Source of the DNA: Rhynchopus sp. YZ270_cl-10
Taxonomy: Eukaryota > Euglenozoa > Diplonemea > Diplonemida > Diplonemidae
Length of the DNA stretch: 64,000 nucleotides
Assembly (NCBI GenBank): GCA_964035575.1
Contig: OZ037855.1
Span: 62,001-126,000 of the forward strand
Direction of reading: 5' to 3'
The translations under genes were made by a program, and so were the position numbers. Below are positions 12,223-24,300 of this stretch, in pieces. Each line of letters begins with the position of its first letter. Positions within the stretch are counted from its first letter, which is position 1. Below the pieces are notes generated by a model that saw only the letters and a list, made by a program, of their open reading frames with translations, was not told the origin of the DNA and did no database searches.

Positions 12223-12803
12223 AAAAAAAGAATAAGGGGGGCAGCAGGTTGCTTTAGTAACTGAAAAGAAAAACAAAAAAAAAACAGAATACGAGCAAAA
12301 CGGAGGTCACGTTAGGTTCAAAATCCGGCTCTTCAAAATGAATTTTCTCATTGATATTAACACAAGCGAGAAAGACGGGACTTCCCAAAAATACAACCCT
12401 TTATTTTGAAGTAAAAATAAAGGGAGTGAAACAAATTCAGATACTTTTCTCTTCGGGAAAAAGGATGCATCATGAACTTTAAGAAAAAAACCAGAAGTGC
12501 GCTAACATATGAAGTTGGCAATGCAATTATTTTGTTGTTAGCTTTTTTTGCTAAATGCCAACTCCATTGTGTACACGACTGTTTTTTATCTCTTTGCACC
12601 AGGTTTGTTGTATTTTTCTCCCCTTTTTCTTCTCGCAAAAAGAAAATTGTTTCGCAAACAGATAGATCAAACCTAAGGTTGTAAATGTGACCCTACCTTT
12701 TTCTCGTTCTTTTCTGGAGGGGGGATTTGTGTTAAAATTATTTTATGGCTGTAGTCTCGTTGAGACTATGTTCCACTCTCAATTATATACACAAAAAAAA
12801 AAA

Positions 12804-12843
12804 AGTTGATAGTGCAAAACGCCTCACGGACGCAGGCACTGAC
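12804..12843 (+). repeat. hairpin repeat R4
   Basis: GTTGATAGTGCAAAACGCCT, CACGGACGCAGGCACTGAC. AGTGC and GCACT pair. Confidence 0.8.
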
Positions 12844-14024
12844 AAGAAAAGAAAACACTTCATGTGAGGGCAAAAAAAAAAAAAAAAAATAAGGAGGAAA
12901 AAAAAACTAAGAGAGAAAAAAGTTTGGGTAAGTAAGAAACGAAAACCTGTCGCTAGGACATAGTCATTTTTGAGTACTGAAAGCAATCTCGAACGACTTA
13001 ATCTTCTACCAGGGGCCTACGGTATGTTTTTTTTTTTGTTTTTGTTTTTGTTTTTTTATATTCTGTTCGTGTATCCGCCATGTTCAAACAGTCGCTTGGA
13101 AACCCACCACGTTGAAAAAGAGACAGGTAGTAGGGAAGGGAAATAAGATGAAAATAAGACTCAGTGCTTAACCACACCCCTGAAAAGAAATAGAAACTCT
13201 GGGTGTGTGTGAGGGGGGAAACGAACCACAACAAAACAAGAGATGTCAGAGAATAAAGAAAACGTAAAAAAAAAATCAGCACATCAAAGGGACAGCATAA
13301 CATTATATCATGCTCTAATCGCAGTAGGGTGTTGGGAGAAAAAACGGGAAGGTGGGTTTTTTTTTGTCGCCCAAGGGTGTGGTTTTTGTAGGATCGATGA
13401 CAATAAAATCACCATTTGTTGGGTGTGTTACGGAACAACTATCAAGGACATGTCAAGGACATGTCAATATAGACCCCCTGCGGAACACCAAAAAATTACG
13501 CAATGGAGTCTTATTATAATGGTGCTGTAAAAAAGAACAGAAGAAAAAAAAAACAAGAGAAAAAAAAACGCTTTTTGTTTCTATCGGCGTTTTCAACAAA
13601 ATATACATTTTTGTTTTACCCTTTTGTAAAACATTTACGAGCAAGAACTTTTTGAAAACTGATTTTTAAAGGAAATTTCGCAAACCCATAAACGAAAGTA
13701 TCCCAAGGGGGTTGGGGGTGGGCACTAAAGAAAAGAACACAACGATGCAGGGATTGAAAATATTTTTGTTCTGTCGTTTTGACCAATACTGAGTCATACC
13801 ACCATGCTGCCATCATTACTTCTGTTTTTGAAGACGTTTGTCCCATTTGGTTGTGATGGGGGTTTCTTCTGTATAAAACAATAGAAACTGATGGGACAAC
13901 AGTAGTGCAGTCTTCACAATATGGCTCAGGTCTGGACTCAATGTTGGCTCTAGAAAGGTAATTTCCTCCCATTTTGTTGCACCGAAAGCTGTCCTGCGTT
14001 TCCGGTTTTCTAAAATACTGTGTG

Positions 14025-14489
14025 CATAGGTTTCGAACGCGCGTTCGAAAATCGAAAACGCGCAAATCCAAAATCGGAAAACGCGCACATGAAAAAAAAA
14101 AAAAAAACGCGCGTTCGAAAAGCTGGACGCGCGTAAAAAAAAAAGGGCGTTTTTTTTTTTTTTTTTTCAAACGCGCGTTCGAAAAAGTGGTTTTTTCGAA
14201 CGCGCGTTTGAAAAACTGGACGCGCGTTCGAAAAAACCACTTTTCGAACGCGCGTTCGAAAAACCTCCCCACGTAAACATGAGGCTTCCACTTTTTCGAA
14301 CGCCCGTTTTTTTTTTTTCCGTTTTTCAAACGCGCGTTTTTTTTCTCGTTTTTTCCGAACGCGCGTTTTTTTTCGTTTTTCAAACGCGCGTTTTTTTTTC
14401 GTTTTTTCCGAACGCGCGTTTTTTTTTTCGTTTTTCAAACGCGCACTCGAAAACGCCCTAAAAACGCGAACGCGCGTTCGAAACCTATG
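14025..14489. mobile_element. foldback element P1: palindromic GCGCG/TTCGAA termini, 6-bp TSD
   Basis: A 465-bp element. Its ends are perfect 23-bp inverted repeats starting CATAGGTTTCGAACG. It is flanked by TGTGTG on both sides (14019-14024 and 14490-14495). The whole interior is built from ACGCGCGTTCGAA-like units separated by A or T runs, with the units shifting orientation near the middle. There is no coding capacity; the long minus-strand open frame here just reads the repeats. Confidence 0.85.
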
Positions 14490-14699
14490 TGTGTGGTGAA
14501 AAAAAAAATCGGCATAAAAAATAGGGTTCGGGTGGGAACTACAATAACAAAAAATACAATCAAGGGGCTGTAAAAGAGAAGTGTTGTATGTCACCAAGGT
14601 TAACCCCGATTGGTTCATTTTGCACTGATAAGCATAATAGGCAGGTTCTGACTACTTAAATGTCGCCCCGAAGGGGCTAGAGAAACTACAGAGGGCGGC

Positions 14700-14735
14700 A
14701 CACCTCATCCCTGAAGTGCGGAAGAGATGAGGGGC
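14700..14735 (+). repeat. hairpin repeat R10
   Basis: ACACCTCATCCCTGAAGTGC, GGAAGAGATGAGG. CCTCATC/GATGAGG is a perfect 7-bp stem. Confidence 0.6.
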
Positions 14736-14888
14736 ATTCGGAACGCAACTCTGGTACCTTTCAGATGGTGTGCGTCTCTGCGAAGCTCTTATGTCGTGCA
14801 AAATAAAGGGGCTAACCAAGGGCTAGGGCGGGCGCACACATGACCTAGATATGTGCAGCAACACCCTGGACGAAAAGAAAAGTAAATA

Positions 14889-14921
14889 TTAAGATGAACG
14901 TGCCTCACAGTGCACAATACA
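14889..14921 (+). repeat. hairpin repeat R3 (short-stem variant)
   Basis: TTAAGATGAACGTGCCTCAC, AGTGCACAA. GTGC/GCAC stem. Confidence 0.6.
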
Positions 14922-15243
14922 TCAAAAAAATGGAAGTTAGTGCAAACAAACCAAAAAAGTGTTGAGATTTTGTGCGAACTGTAGCAGCAGGCACAATAAA
15001 AGAATGAAAAGTTGTGAGCTAAGCCTCACTTTTCGTTTGGTCACCTTCAAAAAGAATAGGGTGAAATAACATCAGCTCGGATCTCAGCCCCCATATCATT
15101 TGCCGCAGGAAAAAAATGGGTTGGGATATAGGCTCATAGCTACTTTACTTTCGCAGCCTAATGTGTCTTGTGGTGTCTGTTTGTACACCAGAAAAAAAAA
15201 ATGGGGTAAGTATAAATCAATACAAAGAACAAACAAAAGAAAA

Positions 15244-15291
15244 GTTGGAAGTGCAAACGCCTCACCGTGTATATGCACGACGCAGACGCCA
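15244..15291 (+). repeat. hairpin repeat R4
   Basis: GTTGGAAGTGCAAACGCCTC, ACCGTGTATATGCACGACGC. Confidence 0.7.
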
Positions 15292-16672
15292 TAAACTGTA
15301 ATCATGACACAAAAGAAAACTTTGAAAAAAATGTGGTGTGTTTCGCGTGTGAGGTGCGCACATCCACAGTGTGTTAATAAATGCACTACTTCTGATCTTA
15401 GTGTCGCCAGATGAAAATGCACAGGGGAGTTTGAAGGGGGTGGTTTTAAAAGAAAAACGTTTTTTTTTTTTTTTTGTTTGGCAAGATATACCTAAGCCTC
15501 TCTCGCTTAAGAAACAGAAAAGGCTATTGTCAGATTGACTCAGTGTCACTTCGTCACCTAAACACCTTTTAAAAACATAGTGCGGATAACGTGGCAAAGA
15601 TGAGTGCAAGAGAGGGCTTGTGGGCTCGCTATGCTATGACACCGTTGTCGATCCTTATCCATAAAAACAATAATGACACAAAAAGAAAAACACACATATG
15701 GGTGGAAGGTGGGGTGCGGGGGAATATTAAGTTTTTTTGCTAATAATTTTCCAACTTTTTCTTCACTTTTTTCAGCTATTTTTCTGGCCCTGCTGCCACT
15801 TTTGTTTTCTGTACGTTCAGCTCGTTTTCTGAGTGGTGCCTGGGTACTGGGCAGTTGTGTGCGGTGTGTACACACTGTACAGTGTGGTCTCCCTGCTTGC
15901 AGGGCTCAAGCGCGCCAGGCGGGCGCCTATCTGCTCGTCTGTTCTTGGTGACCATGTGATAAAAGTGTTTCACAGTTGGAAGATTATCAGCAAAACTATG
16001 TTTTCACCTCAAAAAGTCGGTAAAAAAATAGCGATTTTTATTTTTTGCAAACAAGGAAAAGAGAAAGGATTTACTCTAAAAGATAAAGCACTTTATTCAT
16101 ACAAGTAAAACGGACGTCACGGAAATGAAAAAAAAATGCTCGACCCACTGCCGTCGTTGCCGTGAAAAATAAAAAAAAACGGCCGTGAAAAAAAAGCGTA
16201 CAAAAATTTCACGGCCGTTAAAAAAAAACAACGGCCGTGAAATTTTTGTACAAGTCTTTGAAGGAAGACACAGTGAAATATGAGAAAAAGCGCCACTCAA
16301 GAACCATCCCACCTGATTTTTACCCCTGAAGAAAAGGAGGGTAGGGCAGGAGAGGACCGGTTAAGTGGTATCGCACAGAAAACTGCGCTGGGTACTGGGT
16401 ACTCTTGTAGGGTCTTGTTGCCTTTTGGCACATGTATTGTGTCCACGGTGTGTTGTGTTCACTGCTCTGAAGGTGCTGGCTCTCATCTACCTGATGGGGT
16501 AAGTGACACACGCATCTGACCCGCCATCTGTAATCTTCTGGTTTCAACACTGCCTTTCAGTTCAGCGTCCCGAGCGTCTCACAACCTCTTATTACTCTTT
16601 GCCCGAGAAGGATGTGTTTGGACTCACTCAAACCCCGTTCATCACTCTTGTGCCAAAGAAAGTGAAGTTATT

Positions 16673-16726
16673 AATGCAGGCACCTCCGACTGACCCACGT
16701 ACGATGCCAGCCATCCGGATGAAAGC
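16673..16726 (+). repeat. repeat R8, inside P2
   Basis: ATGCAGGCACCTCCGACTGA, CCCACGTACGATGCCAGCCA, TCCGGATGAAA. GGCA and TGCC bracket the unit. Shared with 49054 and, shortened, 47290. Confidence 0.7.
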
Positions 16727-18163
16727 ACAAGTACCCTGCGGCCAACAACAGAAGATGTAAAAAGGAAACCTAATGACTGGCCCGTACCGTAAGAGAACGA
16801 GGGCGGTTCACAACCGCTCGTCAGCCGGCGGCCCACCTTCCGTTGAAGAGTTGTGAGCTTACATGTACTGCAGTTCGCTGCACCCAACGCTTGATGCACG
16901 ATAGTCTACACAAGAGAGCAGAAACCCAAAAACACAAAAAGGGGAGGGCAGGGGGGTCACAACATCTCTCTCTTGGCGCCCCATGCTGTACCGACAGTTG
17001 GGCCTCACCCTTTCTCTTAGGGATATACATGGACGTCCTTACAGGCAGCACACCGTAACCCAAAGGCGTGGCAGAGAGACTCCGCAGAGCGACTCTGGCC
17101 TGACCGCTGGCCATTTATGCTCCGGGTGCGAGCACCCATCATAGCATAGTGGGGCCAGCCTGACCCAGCATTTATATACCCTGCCAGGGTGAACTTGCTT
17201 AAAAGAGGGCAGGGGCGTTTAGACCCTGAGGACTAGGGGAAGTCCCGCATACCCAACAGAAAGACAAAGGCTATGCACTGGTGATAAAGGAGAGGCAGGG
17301 TTGCTGAAAAACAAAAAGACCCTGAAGGCACAAAAACGCCCCGCATACCCCTCCTCGCCTCCTGTTTTGTAATCTCTCAGGTAGGAGACATCGGTTCGAG
17401 CGGTCAACACCTTCATAGAGTTTCTGGAGGAACAGACCCCCGGATGCAATTTAAGGTACAGCCCAGGACCTAACCCTACCTGAAAGAAAACATCGGACAA
17501 ACAGTACAAGTTCACGGGAGCAAAAGGGCGGACCCCTCCCTCTGCGCGTTTCTCGCCAACGTAGCGAAGAAGATCCAGAGGTGTCCAGAACGTGATGCGG
17601 TCTATTTTCCGACAAAAAAGACGGAGGATAGTGCGCGTGACCAGTTGTTCAATGGTGTGCTGATTCTGTCGGAAGACTTTGCACTGGAAGCTGAAGAACA
17701 CTGCAAATGGTTCAACACAGATGAGGTTCGTCTCACAGTATTGCTGTGCGCTCCACAACGGAAAGCCCATCAAATATGAGAAGAGTACTTTGCTCAAGAA
17801 CCGGTTACAAGTGCTGAAACACGAGAAATATGCCACTCCGAAGAACCCGGAGCACGTACAAGTGCTCAGAAATGCCACACTCCAACCACAATGAACAGTG
17901 GGGTAAAAACGTGGGCGGGCAGCGGGAGACCAGCGCAGTGAGGAGAGCCAGGAGCGCAGGGCACGCAGGTGATGGTTTGGATAAGTCCATTTCCTGTGAG
18001 AGTGGAATCCGGTCGAAGTCATAGTGGGGCGGAACAAAGGTTGCAGCTGAGCTGTTCTCCAGGCGTGAGTGGCAGATTGTTGATACGGAGGCTGTTGTTC
18101 AGAGACAACCGGTGTATGAGGATGCTCCCCATCAGACGCTGGAGGTAGCATCAATACTGTCCT

Positions 18164-18346
18164 TCAGGGCAGTAGGGATAACTCCACAGTTCGACACACA
18201 GTAGGCCACGGCGACCTGCCAGCAGTTGTGACGGAGTGGAAACTAGGATCTGAGCGTAAAGCATTGCAGGCAGGGCAGGACCACCATAAGTGCTCGTTCG
18301 TGTCGTCAGCTTCCCAATCGCAGTGGGGCCAATTTTTTTTTTGCAC
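18164..18346 (-). pseudogene. non-LTR retrotransposon (LINE) ORF2 C-terminal fragment
   Basis: The minus strand encodes PHCDWEADDTNEHLWWSCPAC, whose CxxC-like...H....C spacing resembles the zinc knuckle near the C-terminus of many LINE ORF2 proteins. Just downstream another frame reads YCVSNCGVIPTAL, like the closing 'C...GIVP' of such proteins, suggesting one frameshift. The rest of the reverse transcriptase is absent because the enclosing element ends about 230 bp upstream. Family cannot be told. Confidence 0.4.
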
Positions 18347-19186
18347 TTTTTATGTTGCTTTTACCCCCCCAAGACTGACTTGGGAGGGATGGGAAAGGGG
18401 GTCTGGCCCTGTCTACGAACGAAAAAGAAGAAACAAGCAAAAAGCGTGGAAATATTTCACGGCCGTGATCAATGCAAAATTTCACGGCCGTTAAATTTTT
18501 CAGATTTTCTTCACGGCCGTGACCTCCCCGACAAAAAAAATTTATTCCCGTCGTGACGGCCGTTATACTTGTATGTTTATTTTGCTTTTAAAATTTATTT
18601 TTCGTTACTTTAGTCTAAAAGAAGAAAAATTCTTGGGTTGTGTATGTAGCAAGTTTTTGTTTGTTTTTTATCGACTTCCTCAGTGAGGTAAGCCAAGCGT
18701 CAAGTCAAGGCAGAAAAAAAAATGTGGAAAAAAAAAACCAATTTGTTTGACCAGAAAGCATACTATACTGTGGGGATGGGTGTAGGTTGTGGGTTTGGGT
18801 TTGGGAGAGAAAAGAAGGGAAATGCCTGGGGAAAAGAATGGATGGAACGTGCCCCTCTGCGCACATCTAAAATAAAAAATTTTCTTTGAAATACAAAAAA
18901 ACCCCTCTCATGACAGTGGCCTTTAGCCTTTAGGGTGCCTGACCACACCGTGGACCCAAAACCACTACTCGAGTTAGAGGTTTACATCTGAATTGTCCCT
19001 CTCGACTGCTTCCTATCATCAGTCAGATGAATGAACAGGAGCATTGGAGATGAGGTGTGTGAGGACGGTTTGATGTGGAGGTTGTGGGGTAAAAGAAAAA
19101 CGTTGGTAATATTAACAATAGAGCCTCAAGTGGAAAAACAGGGGTTTGTCACTCCAGTATTTGCCACATTTGTATTTTTTTTTTTT

Positions 19187-19242
19187 TTTGAAAAAATGTT
19201 GGAATAGTGTAGTTGCCACATGTGCAAGTGTCCACTGTCCCT
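19187..19242 (+). repeat. hairpin repeat R2 (diverged)
   Basis: GAAAAAATGTTGGAATAGTG, TAGTTGCCACATGTGCAAGT, GTCCACTGTCC. Confidence 0.6.
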
Positions 19243-19348
19243 AAAGTCTCTCACATTTTTTAAAAATTTCGTTTCATTAGACCTACGGGTAGGAGGTACC
19301 TCAAAATAATGGTAACAAGGCTAAGTTACACCCTTACATTTTAAGGTA

Positions 19349-19408
19349 TTTCATATACTTCCTATTCTACTGAATAGAAGGTATAATAGGGTGCACTAAA
19401 TGCACCCC
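19349..19408 (+). repeat. hairpin repeat R5
   Basis: TTTCATATACTTCCTATTCT, ACTGAATAGAAGGTATAATA, GGGTGCACTAAATG. CTATTC-TACT-GAATAG is a perfect hairpin nested in TATAC/GTATA. Confidence 0.85.
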
Positions 19409-21493
19409 GCGACACTCCTGTTTAAAAAAGGAGGATAGCGCACGAAGGGCAATCCTCAAAAAAAAAAAAGGGAAAATAAATACTTTCGTTCTCAGATCGG
19501 AAAAAAAGGGGGTATGTCAAGAAATTGTCATGCGGGGGTACCACAAAAAGCCGCAACAATAAAACACAGCTGGGAACAAAAACTCTTCTCATAACATAGG
19601 CCGGCCCGTAGGGAGGGATTTCGGGTCTTACTCTTCTTCCGCCCAAAAAAATAAAACTCCCCGATGTGGAGTCTTTACCTCTCCTGCCTTTTTTTGTTGT
19701 TGGAACATCTTTGTGGTAACCCTGTGCATCTTCTTCTTGGGCAGAGACAGACATCTTATCATAAGCAAAAGGGTGCAAATGTCTTGCTGGCCCGGTGGGG
19801 GGAAAAACAACGGCAGCATTTTTGCACCCATTTACCTGTAAGAAACTACCAAGCACTGCAAAAGAGAAGCAAAAAAAAAACACTAGTGTGCATGTGTATG
19901 GTGTATGTGTTGTGTGGAAGAGGAGGGGAGGGAAGTGAAAAGATGGCAGATTGTTGATATACCTGAGTGTATTTTACTAAATGCATCAAGAGTCTTAGAG
20001 GCCAGGTAAAAATGCAAACAGGATAACACAATATAGACACCAGGGTGGGGGGGTGCGCTTGCTTTACTAAAAAGAACTTTAAAGGGACAAAAGAGTTGGA
20101 GAAAAGAACCTAAGGCTGTTTTTGCATCGTCTTGAAACCTGGCTTTAGGAGGCGAGAAGAAAATAATAGAGAAAAAAAGCTGGAGGTGGTGAAATGGTGT
20201 GTGTGGTAAAACCACCGCTCAATCGCCACTCTAGTCCCTCTCTGGCGTTGTATTGAGACTACACCTGACTTCCACCTCTCCACTGTGTACGTTGAAAAAC
20301 TAACAAAAATCTTTCAGAGAAAGAAAAACATGGATAGACAAACAATCTTTACAAAAAAAACACATCCCTGCAAATCTCAAAATTTCCGAAAAAAAGAAAA
20401 AAGGGAGGAGAAAAAAAACGGAAGTGTCTGTGTTTTTTTTTTTTGCTCGACTGAGCAAGTTCACTTCAGACTTTTTGCACACAACTAGATTAGTTTTTTT
20501 TCGGGGGTTTTTATGACCCCTCTAATCCCGAAGTACAGAGGTCTGCGCTCTCTCTTCACCTTTTTTTTGATAAAAATGTATCCAAGAGTTTCATATCTGG
20601 GTCTCGGAAGACCGTTATTTTTAGCTACGTCGACGTATCACCTGTCCAAAGCAAAGTTCTGTACACAAAGTCACCAGGAGGCAAGATGCATTTCAAATAA
20701 AATAGATGCAAATTGCCACACAGCGTCGCTAGATTTTTCGGAGGGTGATGATTTTTTTTTTCCTCTTCTTTTTCACTCTAACCTACAGAGGTAGGCGTGG
20801 ATACGATTCCTTTTTTTGTTTAAAAATCGCTCCACTTTTTTGACGTGAACAAACGGTTGATGGAACATGGTATATGAACAGATAAAAATGCAAGGTGAAA
20901 AAACCCCTCCCGAAAACGAAAAAAAGCGAGGAAAAAAAAAGAGGGTCCCCGTGGAAATCAAATAGCCTCTCTCTGCGTGGGGATTGTGACAACTTTTATT
21001 ATTTTCACAAAAAAAAAAAAAAAAAAAAAAAAAACAATTGGTCACCACCTGTGTGATGTCCACGGACAACTCTTTTTTTGATAATCTGTTGGTGTAGGCT
21101 CAAACGAGACAGTTTTTCTTTTTCTTTTACCCCCAGAAGTGCACACGTTATTCACACGTTTGACGCTTGACAAAAAGAGCCTTACTTACACAATCTCACG
21201 CGAATGGGTCCAGGACAACTGCGTTTGGTTCGCAATACACTCGACACCCTTTTACGTCATCAATACCAGCCATTGAGGGGAAAATGGCTTTGCTCATAGG
21301 TATTAACGTTGGCTCATTTTTTTTCTTCATTTCTTTTGTATTTTTTTTTTTTGTAAAAAGGCGGAAAAAATAACGTGATGACACTCAAGTGTTTAGCCGC
21401 CTTTAAAAACCACCCCAGGAAGGAAAAAAATCACCAAAAAGACTTCACAAGATGAACCTCTTTGAACAACAATCATGAAGAAAGAGAAAAGCT

Positions 21494-21530
21494 TATAAGA
21501 TGAACCTAAACCTCTCGTGCTTAGCCACCT
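21494..21530 (+). repeat. hairpin repeat R3
   Basis: ATAAGATGAACCTAAACCTC, TCGTGCTTAGCCACCT. Confidence 0.8.
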
Positions 21531-21540
21531 AAAGAAAATC

Positions 21541-21572
21541 TTGTCAGATGAATGTGCCTCCCGTGCACAATC
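21541..21572 (+). repeat. hairpin repeat R3 (short-stem variant)
   Basis: TTGTCAGATGAATGTGCCTC, CCGTGCACAATC; lies just after another R3 copy. Confidence 0.6.
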
Positions 21573-21951
21573 TAGAGAACAGTTGGCAAGACAAAAAAGA
21601 TGGTCGGATCCTCTCGTTATCTGGTCACTATAATAAAACATCACAAAACCCACGCGTTTTCGGCTTTGAAGTACGACGGGAGGGGAGAGTAAAAAAAAAC
21701 ACGAGGAAAAATAGTTGAATCAGTGGAGGGTCAACCCATCGACCCAAAAGGAAGGGGTACTTTTCGTGCACTGATATTCTGTAAATTGATTACGTTTTTT
21801 GTTTTTTGTAGCCTTCTCTTGTGTGAATTGCTCCAGTGTAGCGTAACCCAAAGCTGTGTGTGTGTGAGGGGGTATCCTCCAGCACAAGAGCTTTCTTCTT
21901 TTTTGAGCAAAACCCCTGTCGAAGATGCTACTTTGCGGGTCTTTTTGTTTT

Positions 21952-21992
21952 GTTATTGTCGACAATCAACTTTACAATTGGGTATAAACTCG
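21952..21992 (+). repeat. repeat R11
   Basis: GTTATTGTCGACAATCAACT, TTACAATTGGGTATAAAC; shared with 58281. Confidence 0.55.
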
Positions 21993-23208
21993 GGGCACAC
22001 ATGTCTAGCAACAGCTATAGATATTCCTACAGCTCTGTTCGGATTTACACAACAAAACTTACAAAACAAAGACGCAAAATATTTTTCGCAATAATGCCGA
22101 TTGATTTTTTGGTTCGCTGACTGAGCGTCCAAATGTTAAGGACAAATATCCCTGCCTAAGAGTCTGATGAGGGTCGCTTTGTGTGTAACCCTCTGTCAAA
22201 AACCACCGTATTTTTATGAAATATGATCGTTTTTGCGACTCTTTTTTCTCTATCCTTTTTCATAGTATAGTTCACAGAAGGTTTCTTTGTTTTGTTTTGA
22301 TTTGAGGAAAAATGAGGTTAGTGCTGATATTTTTGTTTGTCACAAATGGAGACATGTTTGTGTAGTTGCATATGTCCATCAATATCGCGAAGTTCACAGC
22401 CCAGGGAAGACTTGATGCTGCTATTTTAGGTGGAAACAACGCTATGAACGGGGCCTTGTGTTCAGTACCCCCTTCACATTCTTTTCTAATAAAAAAAAAT
22501 AACTCTAAAAACGGTCAGAGATGATTTACACACGACGTATCTCCGTTGTGAATCCAAAAAATATCATTTTTTTTAAATAATTTGAGAACTATTCTGTAGG
22601 TGTGCTCTCTCAAAAGCAGAGTGGCTTGTCTTTTTTTTGTTCTGCTTTAGAATAATACACAGGGGGAAAAACTGATTTTTTTGTTGGTTTTATTTGTTGT
22701 GGAAATTCTTTTCCGCTGTTTTTTTTTTTTTTTTGTTTTTTTTTTTTTTTGGGTGCCGTTTGAAAAAAATGGGGTGCTATGAAGAAAATTTGAAAGAAAA
22801 TGTGCGTCAGAACAACGCACATACAATAGAAGGAAAATATAATTTGAAAAAAAAAACTTTAAAAGAGTCTTTTAGACGCGTTGCGCACCCCATCCTCGTG
22901 CACACATGCATCTTAGCAGAGACAAACATATGAGGAGGCTCTGGGCCTCCCTTTCTCCTGTTTTTTTTAAATTTATTTTTCTTGTCTCGAATCTTGGTTT
23001 TAGATGGCTCACAAAGGGACTCACCACCCCCGATAGGACGGGGTGTGTGTGTGTGTGTGAAATATATTCTTCAATAGATTATTTGCCGTATTTTTGCCAA
23101 AAAATAATGAAATTCGGAGGGAAAAAACCCAACAATTATAAATGAGCCAAAACCAGAGAGGAGAGACATCAAAATGGAATAAATAAAAAAACAGGGGGTT
23201 TTTTAAAG

Positions 23209-23231
23209 AAGACAGATAAAGAGACAGAGAT

Positions 23232-23270
<39 letters not shown>

Positions 23271-23272
23271 AA
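23209..23272. repeat. (GA)n-rich microsatellite
   Basis: AGACAGATA then long GA runs with GATA interruptions. Confidence 0.9.
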
Positions 23273-24264
23273 ACACGCAAATATATATTTTGCACAAAGC
23301 CTGAAAGGAGAAATATAGAGGAAGAAAATTTGGAGAAGGAGAGAAAAAAAAAAAAAGAGAAGTTGAAACGTGCTAAAACGCAGCTCAGTCGAGATGCGTT
23401 TTAGAGAAAAAAAAAACGTACAGAGGAGGTTCTTGCATTTAACTTTACTAAGGTTAATCTGACACACACAAAAAATTGTTTTCCCCCTGGTATTTGAGCA
23501 GGTAAACGAACTACTGCGGGAGGGACAGTGCATATGAAAGCAGTTTGATATTTCCATATACGGTGGGCATATTTTCCTATTTGAAAGCAATTTTGTAAAA
23601 AGGTCTTTGCCCCACACAAAGCTGACAGTGTACTGTCCCCCTCACGCACCGGTAAGATATACTGACTGTAAAAATGTTTGACTTTTCCAGGTTTTTAGGA
23701 GAGTTTAACCCTTTTGACGGTCAGGATATGCTGCCAGTACAGTAGGTCAATGTACAATGCAACCTGAAGGCTGTTCAACACGATATGTCTTTTCACTTTC
23801 GCAATTATCCCTCAAAAACAGGAGGAAAAAGGGACAAAGGGAATAGAATAGTATTAATGGAGGGGTTAAGGGTTGTGGACACATGAGGGAGGAAGAAACA
23901 ATGAAAATATGAAAAATGCTTCTTGTGCATGTCCCATGAAAAAAAAATCAACAGAGAGAAGGAAAAAAGAACGCAAAACTAAGGGGGGTTATTTTTTGCA
24001 TTCTCCGCGTGCGCTTTAGGGAAAGTAGAGGGGGTTTTTTGTGATTTTTGTGATAAAAATCAGGGGGGTTTTTTGGTTCGCTTCAAAGGGAAGATGGGAG
24101 ATGGGTGAGGGAAAGATGTGGAGGGGGGGGGGAAATACTGTTTTGTGGTTTCTGAAGGTTGAGGATTGGGAAAAAATGGTGCTTCGGAAAGTGGGGTGAA
24201 GAGGGAAAGGGACAAAAAAATAACCAAGAAATCAAGAAATCAAGAAATCAAGAAAAAAAAATTA

Positions 24265-24300
24265 CAAGATGAACCTAAGCCCCTCTGTGCTTGGCCACCT
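24265..24300 (+). repeat. hairpin repeat R3
   Basis: CAAGATGAACCTAAGCCCCT, CTGTGCTTGGCCACCT. Confidence 0.8.

Larger units (their letters stand above)
10806..14024. other. gene-free repeat-rich DNA
   Basis: Contains R6 (11431), the intact R9 (11930-12085), R4 (12183, 12804), poly(T) at 11581 and 11810 and poly(A) at 12871. No gene supported. Confidence 0.65.
14490..16097. other. gene-free DNA between P1 and P2
   Basis: Contains R10 (14700), an R3 variant (14889) and R4 (15244). No gene supported. Confidence 0.65.
16098..18575. mobile_element. foldback element P2: ACGGCCGT termini, 6-bp TSD
   Basis: A 2,478-bp element. The ends begin CATACAAGTA and pair as inverted repeats over about 24 bp with two mismatches. 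TTTATT flanks both sides (16092-16097, 18576-18581). Subterminal arrays of ACGGCCGTGAAA units lie at 16105-16255 and 18450-18565. The interior is less AT-rich than its surroundings, contains a LINE-like fragment and several overlapping open frames, but no recognisable transposase. Confidence 0.85.

Noticed and set aside
13616-14618. Minus-strand open frames of 202-255 codons rich in Arg-Ala-Phe-Glu-Lys
   Set aside because: The peptide repeats come from the palindromic units of element P1.
17219-18154. 311-codon minus-strand open frame in P2 as a transposase gene
   Set aside because: No transposase motif is recognisable; it overlaps other plausible frames, and the region seems to have few stops by composition. 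Reported only as part of the P2 finding.
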